This document shows positions 38,062 through 50,500 of a stretch of 64,000 nt of DNA, piece by piece; the stretch's first letter is position 1; each line of letters begins with the position of its first letter. The stretch lies in the NCBI GenBank assembly GCA_963681505.1, contig OY811983.1, positions 4,952,122-5,016,121 of the forward strand, read 5' to 3'. The stretch comes from Eunapius fragilis. Taxonomy: Eukaryota > Porifera > Demospongiae > Spongillida > Spongillidae. The notes under the pieces were generated by a model that was not told the DNA's origin, searched no databases, and saw only the letters and a program-made list of their open reading frames with translations. Both the position numbers and the translations under genes were made by a program.

Positions 38062-38412
38062 TAAGTGCAACATAGGCACAATATTGTTAATATTCAGTTC
38101 TACTTACAAACACGTCTAATCAACTTACAGTTCCACCAACCTACCCCACAGACCTCACCAGTGACATGTTGAGGCAGCCATAGATTTCATTCAACATTTT
38201 GGGTTTGGGGATGGCCTGGCTGATGGCAAGCAGAGAAGCAAGCCGGGAGAAAGAACACTCAGAGCCGTCTTCCCACAATTGCCATAAGTTTCCACGGCTA
38301 AGGGGATACACAACCATCCTAACTCCTGGCACCTGGTGTCATTGGCATCATGCTTTCTACATTCAGCAGCATAAACTGCTGCCCCCACAGATGCACTAGC
38401 ATTGTTCTTAAG
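38062..38412 (-). mobile_element. Retrotransposon 3' fragment (copy D)
   Basis: Tail motifs (ANDTRCQELGWLCIPLAVET; NEIYGCLNMSLVRSVG) on the minus strand in two frames. TTA runs on both sides (38038-38059; 38413-38431). Confidence 0.85.
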
Positions 38413-38431
38413 TATTATTATTATTATTATT

Positions 38432-39358
38432 AAACGATGCATACTACTGGCAGTGGAGAAATATGGGGCCTGTGGACCAGAGGCTAGGGAGGCCCTTCTC
38501 ACAGGTGGCTTCTCGGTTAGTGGTAAACGCCAGTCTGAAGAAGTGTATCGTGGGCCTGCTTGTCCCAATTGCCATATATGTCACCACTGCCAATGGGATG
38601 CAGGACAAGCCTAACTCTTGGCATTTGGATCCATTGGAGTGGAGTTTGCAGGCCTCTGCTGCAAGGGCTGCTGCACCACAACTCGCTTAATATGGCGGAG
38701 CAGAGTAGTGATGTGATGGTCAGGTCTAGTGCCGTCGGTTTGCCTCTGTCCCAACTAGCAATAAGGATGTCAGCAGGTCTGCATGGTGTGGGCAAGGTCT
38801 CTGGTGAGACCATGACCTCTCTCCACACTCACATTCAGGTGGGCACGACGACAGATGTTGAATACCTCATCCCGTTGTCGATTATGGCGTATGACCACAT
38901 CTCCCCCATGCTTGCAGGTCACAGCATGGTGACCAAGTGGATCAAGAGCAGTATCAGGGCAGAATGGCATCGGAAGTATCCAACCCCAGCCACCATCTAA
39001 TGGCCATTTGGCACTCATTCGACTCCATGTGCAAGCCCAAACCAGGAGAAGGGACCACAGATAGCCAAGAGGAAGCACAACGAGATGCCACTGACAGAGG
39101 CAGGGAAGGAAGACTACAACAAGATGTGGAAAACATTGGGCTTGGCAAGACCTTCCGGGGAATGAGAGAGTCCAGAGCAGAACTGACCGTCATGGCATTG
39201 GTGAGGGAGACCTGGGTGTTGAATACTGCCGCTGTTGGGTGTTGTCAGTGCTGCCAAATGACAAGGAGGCAATGGAAGCAGCAGCATGATGAGAGTGGGA
39301 GCGAAGGCCCAAACCACCAGGCGTCATTGTTTTATTATTTCCATTATTATTATTATTC
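38432..39358 (-). mobile_element. Degenerate retrotransposon copies (copy E and a small opposite fragment)
   Basis: Minus-strand frames with shifts show FCPDTALDPLGHHAVTCKHG, RRAHLNVSVERGHGLTRDL and PADILIASWDRGKPTALDL. A short plus-strand piece at 38440-38510 (LLAVEKYGACGPEAREAL) is the tail of another copy in opposite orientation. The upstream end abuts a TTATTATTT tract. Confidence 0.75.
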
Positions 39359-40085
39359 TGGCCTGAGGTGTTAGCCTCATTATACCGGCTGCCACTTGAG
39401 CGTTACACTGATATCGATGCGCCAGAATTCTAGAGCATGAGCATATCATGCGAAGTAGATATTGGTTAGGTGTAGTTATCCAAATTTTATATAATGTTAC
39501 TTTAGTTGCTATGTGTAGGTATGTCATTATGTACGTGTATGTTTGATATGTTTTTATGTGCATTTAGTATTCTCTTGTATTCATCACCTCGGTCTGATGT
39601 CATTGGTTATAACTTTATACATAAAATTGATTCGACGCATTTTTTCCCTCACTGATATATACACTGAAATAATATGATAGGTGAAGGGGGCGATTATGAC
39701 GTGGCGTAGAACACCCCCGCGGGTATCCGTGGGGCCCTGCTACACGCGCTAACACACGCACGTCGAAGTCACCTGACGTGTTAAATACGGCACTTGTAAC
39801 CATACGTCTGATATTCTGGTATGTGATACAGAGGTGCTTCCTTCTACCAAGTGCAGCTACGTGTCATTTCTAACACGTCCAACTGGTTATTACGTACTGG
39901 TTTGAAACGCTCCCTGTTTCGATTTTATGACATAATAATAATAATACAGTTATAACAAAATTCGCAAGAATTTATATACTTTCCTGCATAAATTTGGCAC
40001 ACAGTAGGATGAGGAGGTGAAAATGGCTTGTAACCAAACAACAAAAAAGGGGTGGTCCCACACCCTTAAATGTTAATTTTAGAGA
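39359..40085. other. Intergenic, no supported gene
   Basis: Only short frames; nothing recognised. Confidence 0.5.
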
Positions 40086-40196
40086 CTTGCTCATTCACAC
40101 ACAACACACGCGCGCGCACACTCACACACACAACACACACACACACACACACACATACACACACACACACACTCAACAAGCACACACACACACACA
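40086..40196. repeat. (AC)n microsatellite downstream of sFRP-like gene 2
   Basis: Interrupted AC tracts ending about 50 bp beyond the gene's stop codon. Confidence 0.9.
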
Positions 40197-40244
40197 ATAA
40201 GGTATGAAGTGGACCTGTGATGTACAAGGTTACAGACGAGAGTC

Positions 40245-41331
40245 TTAAGCGTGAATGACGTTTGATTGGCAACTGCTGCTCTTAGTAGATTTTATTTGCA
40301 TCCATGTTTGACTGTATCTGTTCTCCCAGGGAGATACTGTATCTACTTGAGTTGGCACCGACCAAACTCCGCCTTTGTCTTGCTTGCTGCTGCTGCTGTA
40401 GCCGCCGACAAAGTATACCATTCCAGGTGTCAAGTCAAAACAGGGAGGGCATTGGTCGCTAGCCATTAATGATATGACCACTGTCTTTGGCGGCAATTGT
40501 GGCGTTCCTGCCGCACACTCCTGCAGTCGGGCGTAATCCAACACTTCCACAACGTACCCGAAGGCCTTGTCAGCTGTTGTCTTGGACTGGACTTTTACCT
40601 TTGCAACTGTTATCAAAAAAAAAAAAAGCGTGGCAGTCAAAATGCGCGAGCATAGTGTGCATATTTTTTATTTAATACTTACCAAATGTATAATTTCGAA
40701 GTTGTAAACCATCTGCTGTAGCCTGGACCTGATTGCATATCCCACCACACAGCGCTTGCCGAGGTGCGGTCTCGCGCTGCGCTGCAGTAGCAGGTAGAGT
40801 TGTGGCTTGCGTTGGGGCGACTTCCGCAGGCGTTCCGAAGCACACGTTCTCGGCGTGGTTTTGGGCAATGGCGCTCGCGATGTTTTCACAATTGGCCCAC
40901 TGAGGCCAGCGGATACCATACGTGGCATTCAGTACGGGCTCACAGTCGCTGCGAACACGCTCGCACAGAGACTTGCACGGAAGCACGGGGGGCGTCTTCA
41001 TACTGTTTTGGTCGCACAGCGGAAAGTATGCGAAGCACATAAACTCGGCGACGTATTGGGAGCACCGGCTCGTCAGGGCTTGCTGAATCACTGCGTTTGC
41101 TTCGTTCTCGGCTGTCCGGGGATTGGGAAGATATGCGGGAGCGAGCGGGTTAGGGAAAGACGCGTAGCTGTAACCCTGTCCTCCAAGAGCGTTGCACACG
41201 GGGCTGTTAAAGCGAACGCACTGCGGCCCTCCGCCGGAGGGTTCCACGACCAAAATCTGGGGCAGTGTAGGTGCCGAAAGGATCACTTGAGCTGTCGCGG
41301 CCAAAATAGTTATAACTGCTAGGCGTTCCAT
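40245..41331 (-). CDS. Secreted Frizzled-CRD + NTR protein (sFRP-like gene 2)
   Basis: Exon 1 is 41331-40683 and exon 2 is 40606-40245, separated by a 76-bp phase-1 intron; together 336 residues. The signal peptide (residues 1-20) is followed by a complete ten-cysteine Frizzled CRD (38, 46, 90, 99, 106, 119, 123, 130, 148, 164) with SFPNPLAP, EFMCFAYFPLC, LPCKSLCERVRSDC and RWPQWANC. A Thr/Ala-rich linker and a Cys pair lead to LRNYTFG at the exon end. Exon 2 gives an NTR module: VAKVKVQSK, then CPPCFDLTPGMVYFVGGYS. No transmembrane segment, so secreted. It is the closest match in the window to the classical sFRP layout and shares intron position and phase with genes 1, 3 and 4. An extracellular Wnt-pathway modulator by family knowledge; the ligand is unknown. 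Confidence 0.9.
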
Positions 41332-41390
41332 TTTTGATAAGCACTTTTTAATTTTTTTTTGCTTTGTGGCAGACTGACCTTGCGCCTCAA

Positions 41391-41396
41391 TTTATA
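41391..41396 (-). promoter_or_regulatory. TATA box of sFRP-like gene 2
   Basis: TATAAA on the minus strand, about 60 bp upstream of the ATG. Confidence 0.45.
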
Positions 41397-41399
41397 CAC

Positions 41400-43011
41400 G
41401 CACTATGTCCTTTGTTGCCATGGTTTCATGGAATGCGGACACTTCTCGTGTTTAGTAACATCATTTTTATTGCTTGCATAGAATACAATGCATAGAATTT
41501 CAGTGCTGTGCATGCGTGATGAGCCCACGCGTGACAAAGCGAGTATGTAGCCAAGCTATATGTGCTGCCACTTCATACCTTATAATTGTGTGAGTACTTG
41601 GATTCTGAATTTACATGCCATTGTATAAATGCTGTCGCTATACACCAGCCATGTTTTATCTATTATGCATGCTGTACTAACGGCAGCTTTGATTATATTC
41701 ATTTTGCCTATAGATCTCCGTTTTTTTTTTTCTCTCCGTACCCTTGACACATACGTTGTCATGTGCAGAGTCGCGCGCTGTAATATAGCATATTAGTGCT
41801 TTGAACTTGCTGCCTTCGCAATTACTCAAATGGCTTATTAGCTGTTGCACCAACAATCACATTATTCGTGAAATTTGAATGATTATATGCTTGGGAGGCT
41901 ATATAGCATTTATGCTCTGGCTGAGACGTAGAGTGTTTGTGCATCAAGTATATAGCATGGATGCGTAATGGTCATAATGTGCTCGCATATCTAAGGGTGC
42001 TTTGTCAAAGCCTACTGCATGGTCAGTATACCTTATACGCATGCGCGTAGTGTAGAGCAAGGATGGGTGGATCGAGGGGGCGGGTGGCGTACAAACCAAA
42101 ATAGGTTTCTGCTGAGTTCCTTATGAGATCTTTTTGTATGTCGTAGCGCTGAATGTCGGCGACCGCGTGCATACATGCATGTGCGAAGCTCCAAGCTCAT
42201 CACTTTTTATTTATGTCAGTTGGCAGAGAGCTAAAAGGGAAACGTCTGAATCAAGTGTGTTATTTGGCTGAAAACACTTATAGCAATGCTGATATACCCC
42301 ATGGTAGGGGTGCATATACATGATGGCGCAATTCAGATTCTTATTCCAATTTCAATAGTTCTATTGACGTAGTGCATGAATACCGGAGACTGATCAAATC
42401 AAGGGTGTTGCCAGTGGAATCCGTGACTTTGGCACACCAATCTTGTTTTTTTTTTTTTTTTTCTGTTTGTTTACTGTTGGCCACTGCAGCGCTTCATGAA
42501 GGAATGCGCGTGATGTATGAGCTTTTCTTGGATTCTTTCGTTATTTGTGTCATGCAAATGCCAGTGGTAACTTCTATGCTTAAACAGAGGCCATAGCTAC
42601 TTATGACGTGTACGATTGTTGCAGCTGTCAATTACATAGAGCCATCTTGTAATGATGAAAGATGCTATAAGACGAATAAGTACATGCATGCATGACGCCG
42701 CGTTACGATGAATAATGATGAATAAGGACACATTGTTGCCTAAGGTTTCACATAGAAATGTTTATTAGTAGTACATGCATCTGATGTAACATTTTCAGCC
42801 TATCCCGACCTAATATTAAATGATGAATGAGCAAATCAAACTCATATTCAGAGATTGGATGTATATTATTGTGGGGTAGAATCTCGATCCTCGGGATAAA
42901 CAAATTTGGGAATGCGTTACACTGACCTAGCGCGTATCATAAAAATTTTCCAGGAAGTAGCATCAAAGTCGACGCGTGTACACGTAATTAAAAATTCAGG
43001 CCACTGTATAA
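41400..43011. other. Intergenic, no supported gene
   Basis: Short frames only; a poly-T run at about 42446-42462. Confidence 0.5.
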
Positions 43012-43263
43012 CTCTAACGAGAAAGTTGGTGGGATATAGGAATTGGAGGCAAAAGTGGTGAAAAAAGATGGGACCAAGGTTTTGGGAAAAGGATAATGAG
43101 ACAAAAATTCTATATTTAGCACTTCTTTTGGTTCCGTTACATTTACACGTGCTAAATATAGGACTTTTGTCTCGTTATCCTTTTCCCAAAACCTTGTTTT
43201 ACTCCACCTTTGCCTCCAATTCCTATATCCCACCAACGTTAGAGAATGCTTTTCTTTACTTGT
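43012..43263. mobile_element. Palindromic fold-back element, family P, copy 2
   Basis: Left arm CTCTAACGAGAAAGTTGGTG pairs with the right arm ending CACCAACGTTAGAG. Inner blocks share AAAATTCTATATTTAGCAC and TTTTGGGAAAAGGATAA with complements. The left terminal ~15 bp of the family is missing; the right end has TTTACTTGTTT. Confidence 0.75.
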
Positions 43264-43356
43264 TTCCTCTATTATTATTATTGTCGATGATTTTTGCGAA
43301 TACTGGCAAGTGCTGGCAAGTTATCGTTATAACGTAGCCTTTTTAATTGAAGCACT

Positions 43357-43488
43357 TCAAGTACCGTCATGAGCAGACGCCCGCTTTTGTTCAGGATCAG
43401 CATTGTACCTAACGCGGGAGGACTCTAACTCGTCATCTCGTATTTCCTCTCGTTGCTTAGCTCTCCTCTTTTGTTGACGTGAAGGCAT
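43357..43488 (-). pseudogene. Short transposon-type gene start (Arg-rich), paralogue of the 1.7-kb locus
   Basis: A 43-residue frame starting MPSRQQKRRAKQREE and containing RVRYNADPEQKRA, the same kind of basic DPE-type repeat as the 1668-1846 exon. Its upstream 43489-43770 aligns with 1383-1667 (shared GTCGTCGTCTTCTAATTCTT and ACCAATCGCTT). It stops quickly and no continuation exon is evident. The element P copy 2 lies just downstream. Confidence 0.4.
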
Positions 43489-43772
43489 TTTGACAATAAC
43501 AACATCGCTAGTGAAAAGTGGTGAACAAAACAGCGATCAAATGAAATCCCACCTGTGTCTGTACAATTCTAAATATACGTGAATATCGCCATGGGAACGC
43601 TTAATATAGCATTCCATATTGCGTAATGATTACGTATATCAGTTTCATGATTTATTCATATATCTGATACCTGAAAATGTCCATCTAGGAGATTCTAAAA
43701 GCGATTGGTCTAATTTGCGCTCTTTAAAACCATTCCTATCCCGAGAAGAATTAGAAGACGACGACGACCACC

Positions 43773-46700
43773 CCCCCCCCCCCCCCTTCTCCTCCCGCCT
43801 CTGCCATGATACCAACGGCCATGCAAATAATACGAATAATAAAGAGAATCAAATTAACAGTATTTAAATTGATTATATACCATGTAGCAAGGGGTTATTG
43901 TTGCTTTGGATGTAATCTGGCGCCTTTCCATTCTTCGCCAAATATTATTATTGTATCAGCTAGGACATCTTAAAGATGTGCGTGCATGCATTTATAATAA
44001 GAACCTCTGCCATTGTCGGAAAAAAGGCTATGTTTAGTTACATGCGTATATGCTGCCTTTAATGATACAAATCTAATCGAGCAGGTGTCCTTTTTAACGT
44101 AACGGTTGAAAAAGGTACGCAAAAGCGATAACAGTTGCGACGGAGATGCCTACCCATTATTTTTTTGGAGGAGAGGGGCGTACTTTGTGACATAATGCAT
44201 ATATGCTGAATATAATTACCGACTGCATCACGCGGGTTCAGCTAACTGTAAGGTACAATACATATAATATGGTTGTATACCTAATAATTATCATAAACTG
44301 TTACAGTGTCCATAATCACCCGTGTTTCAAATTTTAATTTTTCTGTGCCGGAACTTTGAAGTTCCACAATATCAAATGGCCTGATATCAATAATTGGAAT
44401 AACCATCGTTTAAGGTCATATTTTAATTAGCCATACATTTATGCTACGATGGGCACTGTCCCATTTGAGCATCCGAAAGTCTGGCCGGGGTTCGGCCTGT
44501 GAGTCAGCCAGGCCGGAAATTAGAATTAAATACATTATATTAAATTCAATATTAACTTTATTTAAAATTCATTTCATGTCGTTTTTAAAAAATGCTATGC
44601 TGCTTCCAGAGTAGTAACCTACATGTATAACGCCCAATGAGCACTGTGTTGTACATAGCGAGCTCATTTTAACCTTCATCATAAGCATGCTATAGGCCTA
44701 GGGTGGTTTTATTTTGCTTATGCATGCAGTGTCAATGCCAACTACACTTGCACAACATCAGTATCAGGTGTAACCCCGTATTTAGCCGTGTGTACTGAAG
44801 AATCACTATTAATAAATTACAACACTATATAGCTTTCCTTAAGCGAATTGGAATGCACCTCAACGCTTGTACGGTAGGATAAGCAAGAGGACATCCTCAT
44901 CAAGTTATGCAGCATTGCAAAATTCTTTACCATATACTGCCACCATTGGTGTAGGCCATCCTCTCAGTGACTAGCTGCAATCAGTATTTCCCTTCTCATT
45001 ATTACAAGGGCTGAAAACATAGATGATATAAAACTATGTCATCCTTTTCTCTGAAATGTGTTCCTAACAGAGACTATTCACTCCAGTATACGTGTTGGTT
45101 ATTTATAGCAGTTTACAATGTTCTTGGCTCATTATGGGGTTAGGCAGCGGCTGTGTTTGGGCTTAGAGGAGTACTGCGTGGCTCCTTAACACTGAACTTA
45201 GCATGTCAACTCATTGAAGTGTCCGTTGTTGATGGCACTTAAAGGTGTAGGGTACCCCCATTACCATAAATTGTGGCCTCTGAGCCCACAGGCAATGCAT
45301 GTAGGAACTGAAAGGCCATTGGATTTAAGAAGAGCTCTCGCATGCATCATCAAAATACTTGATACAAAGTTTCAAAGTTTACATAATCTGGATGTGATGG
45401 GCTCAATTTCATTGCTGGAAATTTATTCTATATACTGGGAAGTGCACTTTGTTTACCATAGCATTCAGCTCAGCATTTGGGAGGGGGGGAGGTGGTCTTA
45501 AAATAGTACATGGATATTGATCTCAAGATTTGGGTTTTGATATTAGGAGAACTCTTCATATGCTGCAGTGCCCCTCCAATATCTTAGCATCAGTGCATGC
45601 TGCCTCTCCTTTTTTCGATTTTCAGTTTAGTTAATTATGTCATTTCTGTGTTGAATTAATATTTAATGTGATTATCCCTTACGGAAACTAAATGTATTTT
45701 TGATTCCACAAATTTGAAATTTTTTTTTAAAAAGGGGTCAATGTTTGCATGATGTGTATAGGAAGGTGGCAAGAGGAGGGGGAGGAGTGAGAGGGGGAGG
45801 GGGAGGTAAAGCACCCAACTTTTTGTGCCTGTTTAATTTACTGTGTTTAGTACAATGGAAATGTATAAAAGGTTTTAGGGATATGAGAGACTACACTGTT
45901 CCAAGGACCTTTTTTACAACAAAAAAAATTTTCAGCCCATCAACACCTTCCATTTTGCCACAAATCACTTGTGAGTTATTACTTTGTCCCCATGTTATGA
46001 CCTGTTCCTATGCCACAGTTTATAACTCTTACCCAACCATAATGTGTACCGGAAACACCCGAGTAAGAAACATGGGCTAGGATGTTACATGAGCATATCA
46101 GTTTCTCACTTGTTTTTATTTTAATGAATCAAAACCATGTTTAAAAATCAAGTTTTATTCAACAGAATAATATTAAGTGTCTGCTAATAATAAATTAGAC
46201 TACTCATATACACATACTCCCTTATTGCTTATCCTATGATAGGGAATCATACACTTGCTGTAGCACCTACCATGCAATATATCTATGTCAGTATGGTAAA
46301 CCAATAACAGCATACAGTAACAGCTGGGGGGTGCAGAGAGGAAAATACTATTTACATCTCAAGATATGCTAATCTGAATTTGTTCTAAAGGGGTGGAAGG
46401 ACAGTACATGCATGTAGGATCTAAAAGGCTGAGCCAGTTACAAACAGATCATTCTTAATCCCTATTCAAATATCCACATCTCATGGCAACAGTCCCAGCA
46501 GAGATAAACACAACATTTCAGCCTTAACTGTTTTTGTGCGAATTCAAATACCCTTATGAAAAATAGCTTAAAATTTAGCTTTGGTCCAATTTATGTGATC
46601 ATTCGTTTGGGAAAATTGTATTCATGAAATTTGGCCATTCAAAAATAAGGGCTCATTGTGCATTTACATGCATTGTAGCATTTTATGACCGACTTACCAA

Positions 46701-46908
46701 ACAATAACTATTTGTGCACCAGAAACCCCTACAGCTGAAGGAGTCAAAATGAGCTTTCAAATGCTAACATTAGAGCATGCAAATTGAAATTTCAAAAAAA
46801 CATACATAATTGCATCATAGTTTCTCAGACAGAGTATCACACGAAATTCAATAGAAATGAAAAATACATAGACATACATGTGTTGCAGCAGTTGATACAT
46901 TTTATTGT
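43773..46908. other. Intergenic, no supported gene
   Basis: AT-rich with short frames only (e.g. 45214-45501, no recognisable domain). A C run at 43771-43786 adjoins it. Confidence 0.5.
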
Positions 46909-48714
46909 TCAGCAACCATGTTCACGTCTTGCAGTCTGCACCCACGTGGGACCTTTCTGGTCATACTTTGATACCCAGAGAGCTGCAGCGCCCTTAACAC
47001 GAGGAATTTCCCAGACTGGCTGTCCACGGCAGTTGACGTAGTAGATTCCGCCTACCCAATATGTTTGGCCAATTGTAAGATCAATGCAACTACTGCACGG
47101 TTGGGTGTACGTGGTGATTTCGGCATTAGAGGATGGAAACTGAGGGACCGCTGAGTTTGGGCATGGTAAGTAGCTTTCAATGATCGTTATCCCATACGTA
47201 GTGTTGCAGGTGCCCACTCTTTTGCTTGTAATGGTTACCTTTGCGGCTAGCAGGAGAAATGTTGGTGGATTAAATACGTATAATTATGCATACATTATCC
47301 CAGGGGAGGTGGGGTGTATATCACAATATAAATACTCTATCAATATAGGCCCATATTGTGCATGTATACAATGTACTTCTGTTGTCGAGGTACTAAGACC
47401 GCATGAACATTGGTGTCTATTCAACATTCATGATGTCATGACCAGCCACGTGCCCCCAACCCAGTGCTTACCGAAACCGTAATCAAAATTTTGGACCGTA
47501 AATGTCGCCTCAGTTATGCTAGCGCGAATTACGCAGGTGTCACATGTGGAGTTGCAATAACAAGGAGGAGGAGGGATGGGTGAGGATGTTGTTGCGGGCG
47601 GCATAGTGGTGGGCGATGCGATTGCTTGGGTAGTCGTAGCCACGCAGCTGGAATCGGTTTCAACCGAGGGCGGCCTGAAGCACACGATCGGATAGCGGGC
47701 GGAGATCGCCGTTCGGATATTACCGCAATCCAGCCACTGAGGCCAAGGAATACCGTACGACGCTAGAGCCGACGAGCAACAGGATCGGACTGCAAGGCAA
47801 AAGTCCTCGCAAGGAAGGACAACTATATGAGTGCTAGGTGGCGAAAAATAACATTGCGGTAAGTAAGCAGAAAGTAAAAACTCGCCGATATATTTGGAGC
47901 AGTTAGTTGCTAGCGCTGAAGAGAAAATTCGCCTTGCCTCGGACACAGCGCTGTCCACCGTTGGCAGGTATGTGGGGAAAAGCGGGTTGGGGGCATATGT
48001 CAAGTTATAATACCGCTCGCTCCAAGGATTGAAAGTGAAATAGGAACAGCCGTGTGCGTCCAAAGGGTTTGTAGCTACGGTAGAAGTCATCGGCGGACCA
48101 TTTGATATTGGCGTCGGGGATGCTGCTGCTGCCGATGGAGATGTTGCAGCCGGTACGGTCGTTGTTGCGGTTGCTCCCGATGGTTGCGTAGCTGGAGAAC
48201 AGTTCTGATCGTCATCGAGCGCAGGGGGGGAAAAACAAGCGTTTTGATTATTGGAAACTGCCGCTTCGATTTTATCGCAATTCAACCACTCTGGCCATGG
48301 CATTCTCAAACTAGCGAGCCCAGACTCGCAGCAGGCGCGGATTCTCTGGCAAAAGGCCTTGCAGGGAAAGACCAGAATGGTGGTGGTCTCGAAGTTGGAG
48401 CACTGGGGAAAGAAAGCGTAGAGTAAAAACTCGCCGATGTGGGCCGAACAGTTGCTGGCAATCGCAGAAGGGAATATGAGTCCCGCTTCGGACAGGGCAC
48501 TCTCCACAGTGGGCAGGTACATTGGGGAGAGTGGATTGGGGCTGTAGGTCATGTTGAACAACTGCGGCACCTGTCCGCTCAAATCATTGAACTTGAAAGA
48601 GACGCAGGCTGAGCTCTGCTGGTCTGGGTCCGCTGAGTTCCTCGTTGGATAACTGGACACCAACAGTAGGGAATGAAGGGCGAATAACATGACACCAATC
48701 CAAATTGTAGCCAT
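46909..48714 (-). CDS. Secreted protein with two Frizzled CRDs + NTR (sFRP-like gene 3)
   Basis: Exon 1 is 48714-47472 and exon 2 is 47246-46909 (225-bp phase-1 intron); together 526 residues. Signal peptide 1-21; CRD1 37-160; a Ser/Thr/Pro-rich mucin-like linker 171-219; CRD2 223-345; a second Thr/Pro linker with CYCNSTCDTC; then NTR in exon 2 (AAKVTITSK, CSSCIDLTIGQTYWVGG). The two CRDs align well (YSPNPLSPMYLPTVESALSE against YAPNPLFPTYLPTVDSAVSE), so they arose by internal duplication. Both lack the second and fourth CRD cysteines (EFLL where gene 2 has EFMC), which pair with each other in known Frizzled CRDs. Both also gain a Cys next to C8 (ACC, SCC). This leaves 9 cysteines per CRD. 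Role: probably an extracellular Wnt/Frizzled-type modulator, but altered binding is possible. Confidence 0.88.
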
Positions 48715-48767
48715 CGTGCGTCGAACTGAACCGCTGCCGCAGTGAAATCAGCACCAAACACGGAATC

Positions 48768-48775
48768 TATATATA
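48768..48775 (-). promoter_or_regulatory. TATA-like box of sFRP-like gene 3
   Basis: TATATATA about 54 bp upstream of the ATG, similar in placement to genes 1 and 2. Confidence 0.45.
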
Positions 48776-48779
48776 ATAT

Positions 48780-49490
48780 GAGCAGATTCCACAAAATTTG
48801 ATTTTCTAAATTACAACCAATTGGTAATTGCAACCAATTTCCTGTCCATATATAACAATATTATGTGACCTTGTACTAGCTTATATAAAGGGAGGCTTTT
48901 GTATGTAGCTCCTTTTCATACATCATTATTACGCGATCAGAATATGCATCTTCTTGAACCAGGATAGATGCTTCCGTTATGGTTAATATTCGTAAGCCGA
49001 GACTACGTATGTATAGTAAAACATTAGTCAGACCGCCGTAAATAGAAGCCATCTAAGCCACTGTTTCGTTACATGTATAGGTCAAGTGCCTGTACCGCAA
49101 CAGGCAATTATCAATCTCGGGTTCCCAACGGTGCCACAACAAAACGCACACAGATCGCCCACTGCTTTCCCACACTCCCGCTTATTGTTTCTCATGTACA
49201 CACAGGTGCATTTTCCAATATTCATTAATGCATGCGGGGGCATAGGTGGGGTCCCGATAATGGAGAAACATAATCAATAATTGAATGTGACCAAGCAAGG
49301 TATTGTGGGAGACAACAGCGGGTACTCGATACTTATGGGAGAACACATGTGCAGAGCTACACCCTTATTACAACGCAAACAGGCCCCTTGCGTGTAAATT
49401 CCGCACCTGCCAGTATACATCTGTGGTCCCTCTGCTCTTCATACTAGCTCCTAGCAACTGCTTTTCTATTATTAGAAATTGAAAAGAAAA
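48780..49490. other. Intergenic, no supported gene
   Basis: Nothing recognised. Confidence 0.5.
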
Positions 49491-49502
49491 AAAATAATAA
49501 TA

Positions 49503-50500
49503 CATGCAGCATTCATCTCCTCTTTATGCTCATCTGGCTTTGGAATGCATTCATCTCCCACCTGACTCAAGCAGTAGAGATCTTTAACAGCTTGGTCTCT
49601 CCTGTAGATGTAGTCAGTGTCGAGTCTCTCCTCACTACACCAGTCTCTCAGAAATCCCTTTCTGGTAAGTTAGATGACCATGTCTTCAACTTACTGCTGA
49701 ACTCATCTTCAGTAGCAGACAAAGCACGTCTTTTGTCAGTTTCCTCTCCCCATGCAGCATCCTGGCTTTCAGTTGTGCCCTCCGAGAGCTTAGGGCTTCA
49801 CATGGATCCTCCTGTTTTCCAGGTAGCCATCAAATGGTGGCTTGGCCTTGATGTTTCAGAGGGCTCACAATGTGCACTATGCCCAGGTAGTACACTTGAC
49901 CACCTTGGCCACCATGCAGTTACCTGCAAGTATGGTGGTGATGTGGTAACTCGGCATAACATGATTAGGGACATCCTGGTGGAGACATGTCGTCGGGCTC
50001 ACATAGGGGTTAAGGTGGAAGTCGGCAACAACCTAAGTAGAGACCACAGTAAGACCCGTCCTGCTGAAATACTTCTTCCTAACTGGTTTTTGGGCAGAAC
50101 TGCAGCATTAGATGTGTCCATCACCTCACCCCTAAACCCTGTTATTTTGTTGGAAGCGGGAGTGTCGACCATAGCTGCTGCCCAGGCCACCGAGTCTAGG
50201 AAACACATGCCAATGACCCCAAGTGCTCAGATCTAGGATGGGTATGTGTCCCTATGGTCGTTGAAACATATGGAGCTTGGGGAAAAGAAGCCACTGCCAT
50301 TATCTCCTCTGTAGCCTCTAGACTGCCACCTCCATGTGTCGGCCAAAGTCCATCGTACTTAATGAGATCTATGGCCGACTGAATCTCCACCTGGTCAGGG
50401 CTAATCCTACAGCTATCCTCTCTAGTATAGCTCGTCAACTGTAGAGCTGTATTTTGTATTTAATCCGTGTTGTTACTGTGTATATTCATGTATTTAATTA
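49503..50500 (+). mobile_element. REL-endonuclease non-LTR retrotransposon, 5'-truncated (copy F)
   Basis: The plus frame from 49526 carries the linker (KARLLSVSSPHAASWLSVVP), CALCPGSTLDHLGHHAVTC, RRAHIGVKVEVGNNLSRDH and RPAEILLPNW...AALDVSITSPLNP. A frameshift near 50206 moves the C-terminus (VCVPMVVETYGAWGKEA; LNLHLVRANPTAI) to other frames. A diverged subfamily compared with copies A-D. AATAATA lies at the left end. Confidence 0.85.

Noticed and set aside
45214..46080. Frames of 95 and 111 codons as small genes
   Set aside because: No recognisable domain, signal or conserved splice context; base composition like the surrounding intergenic DNA.
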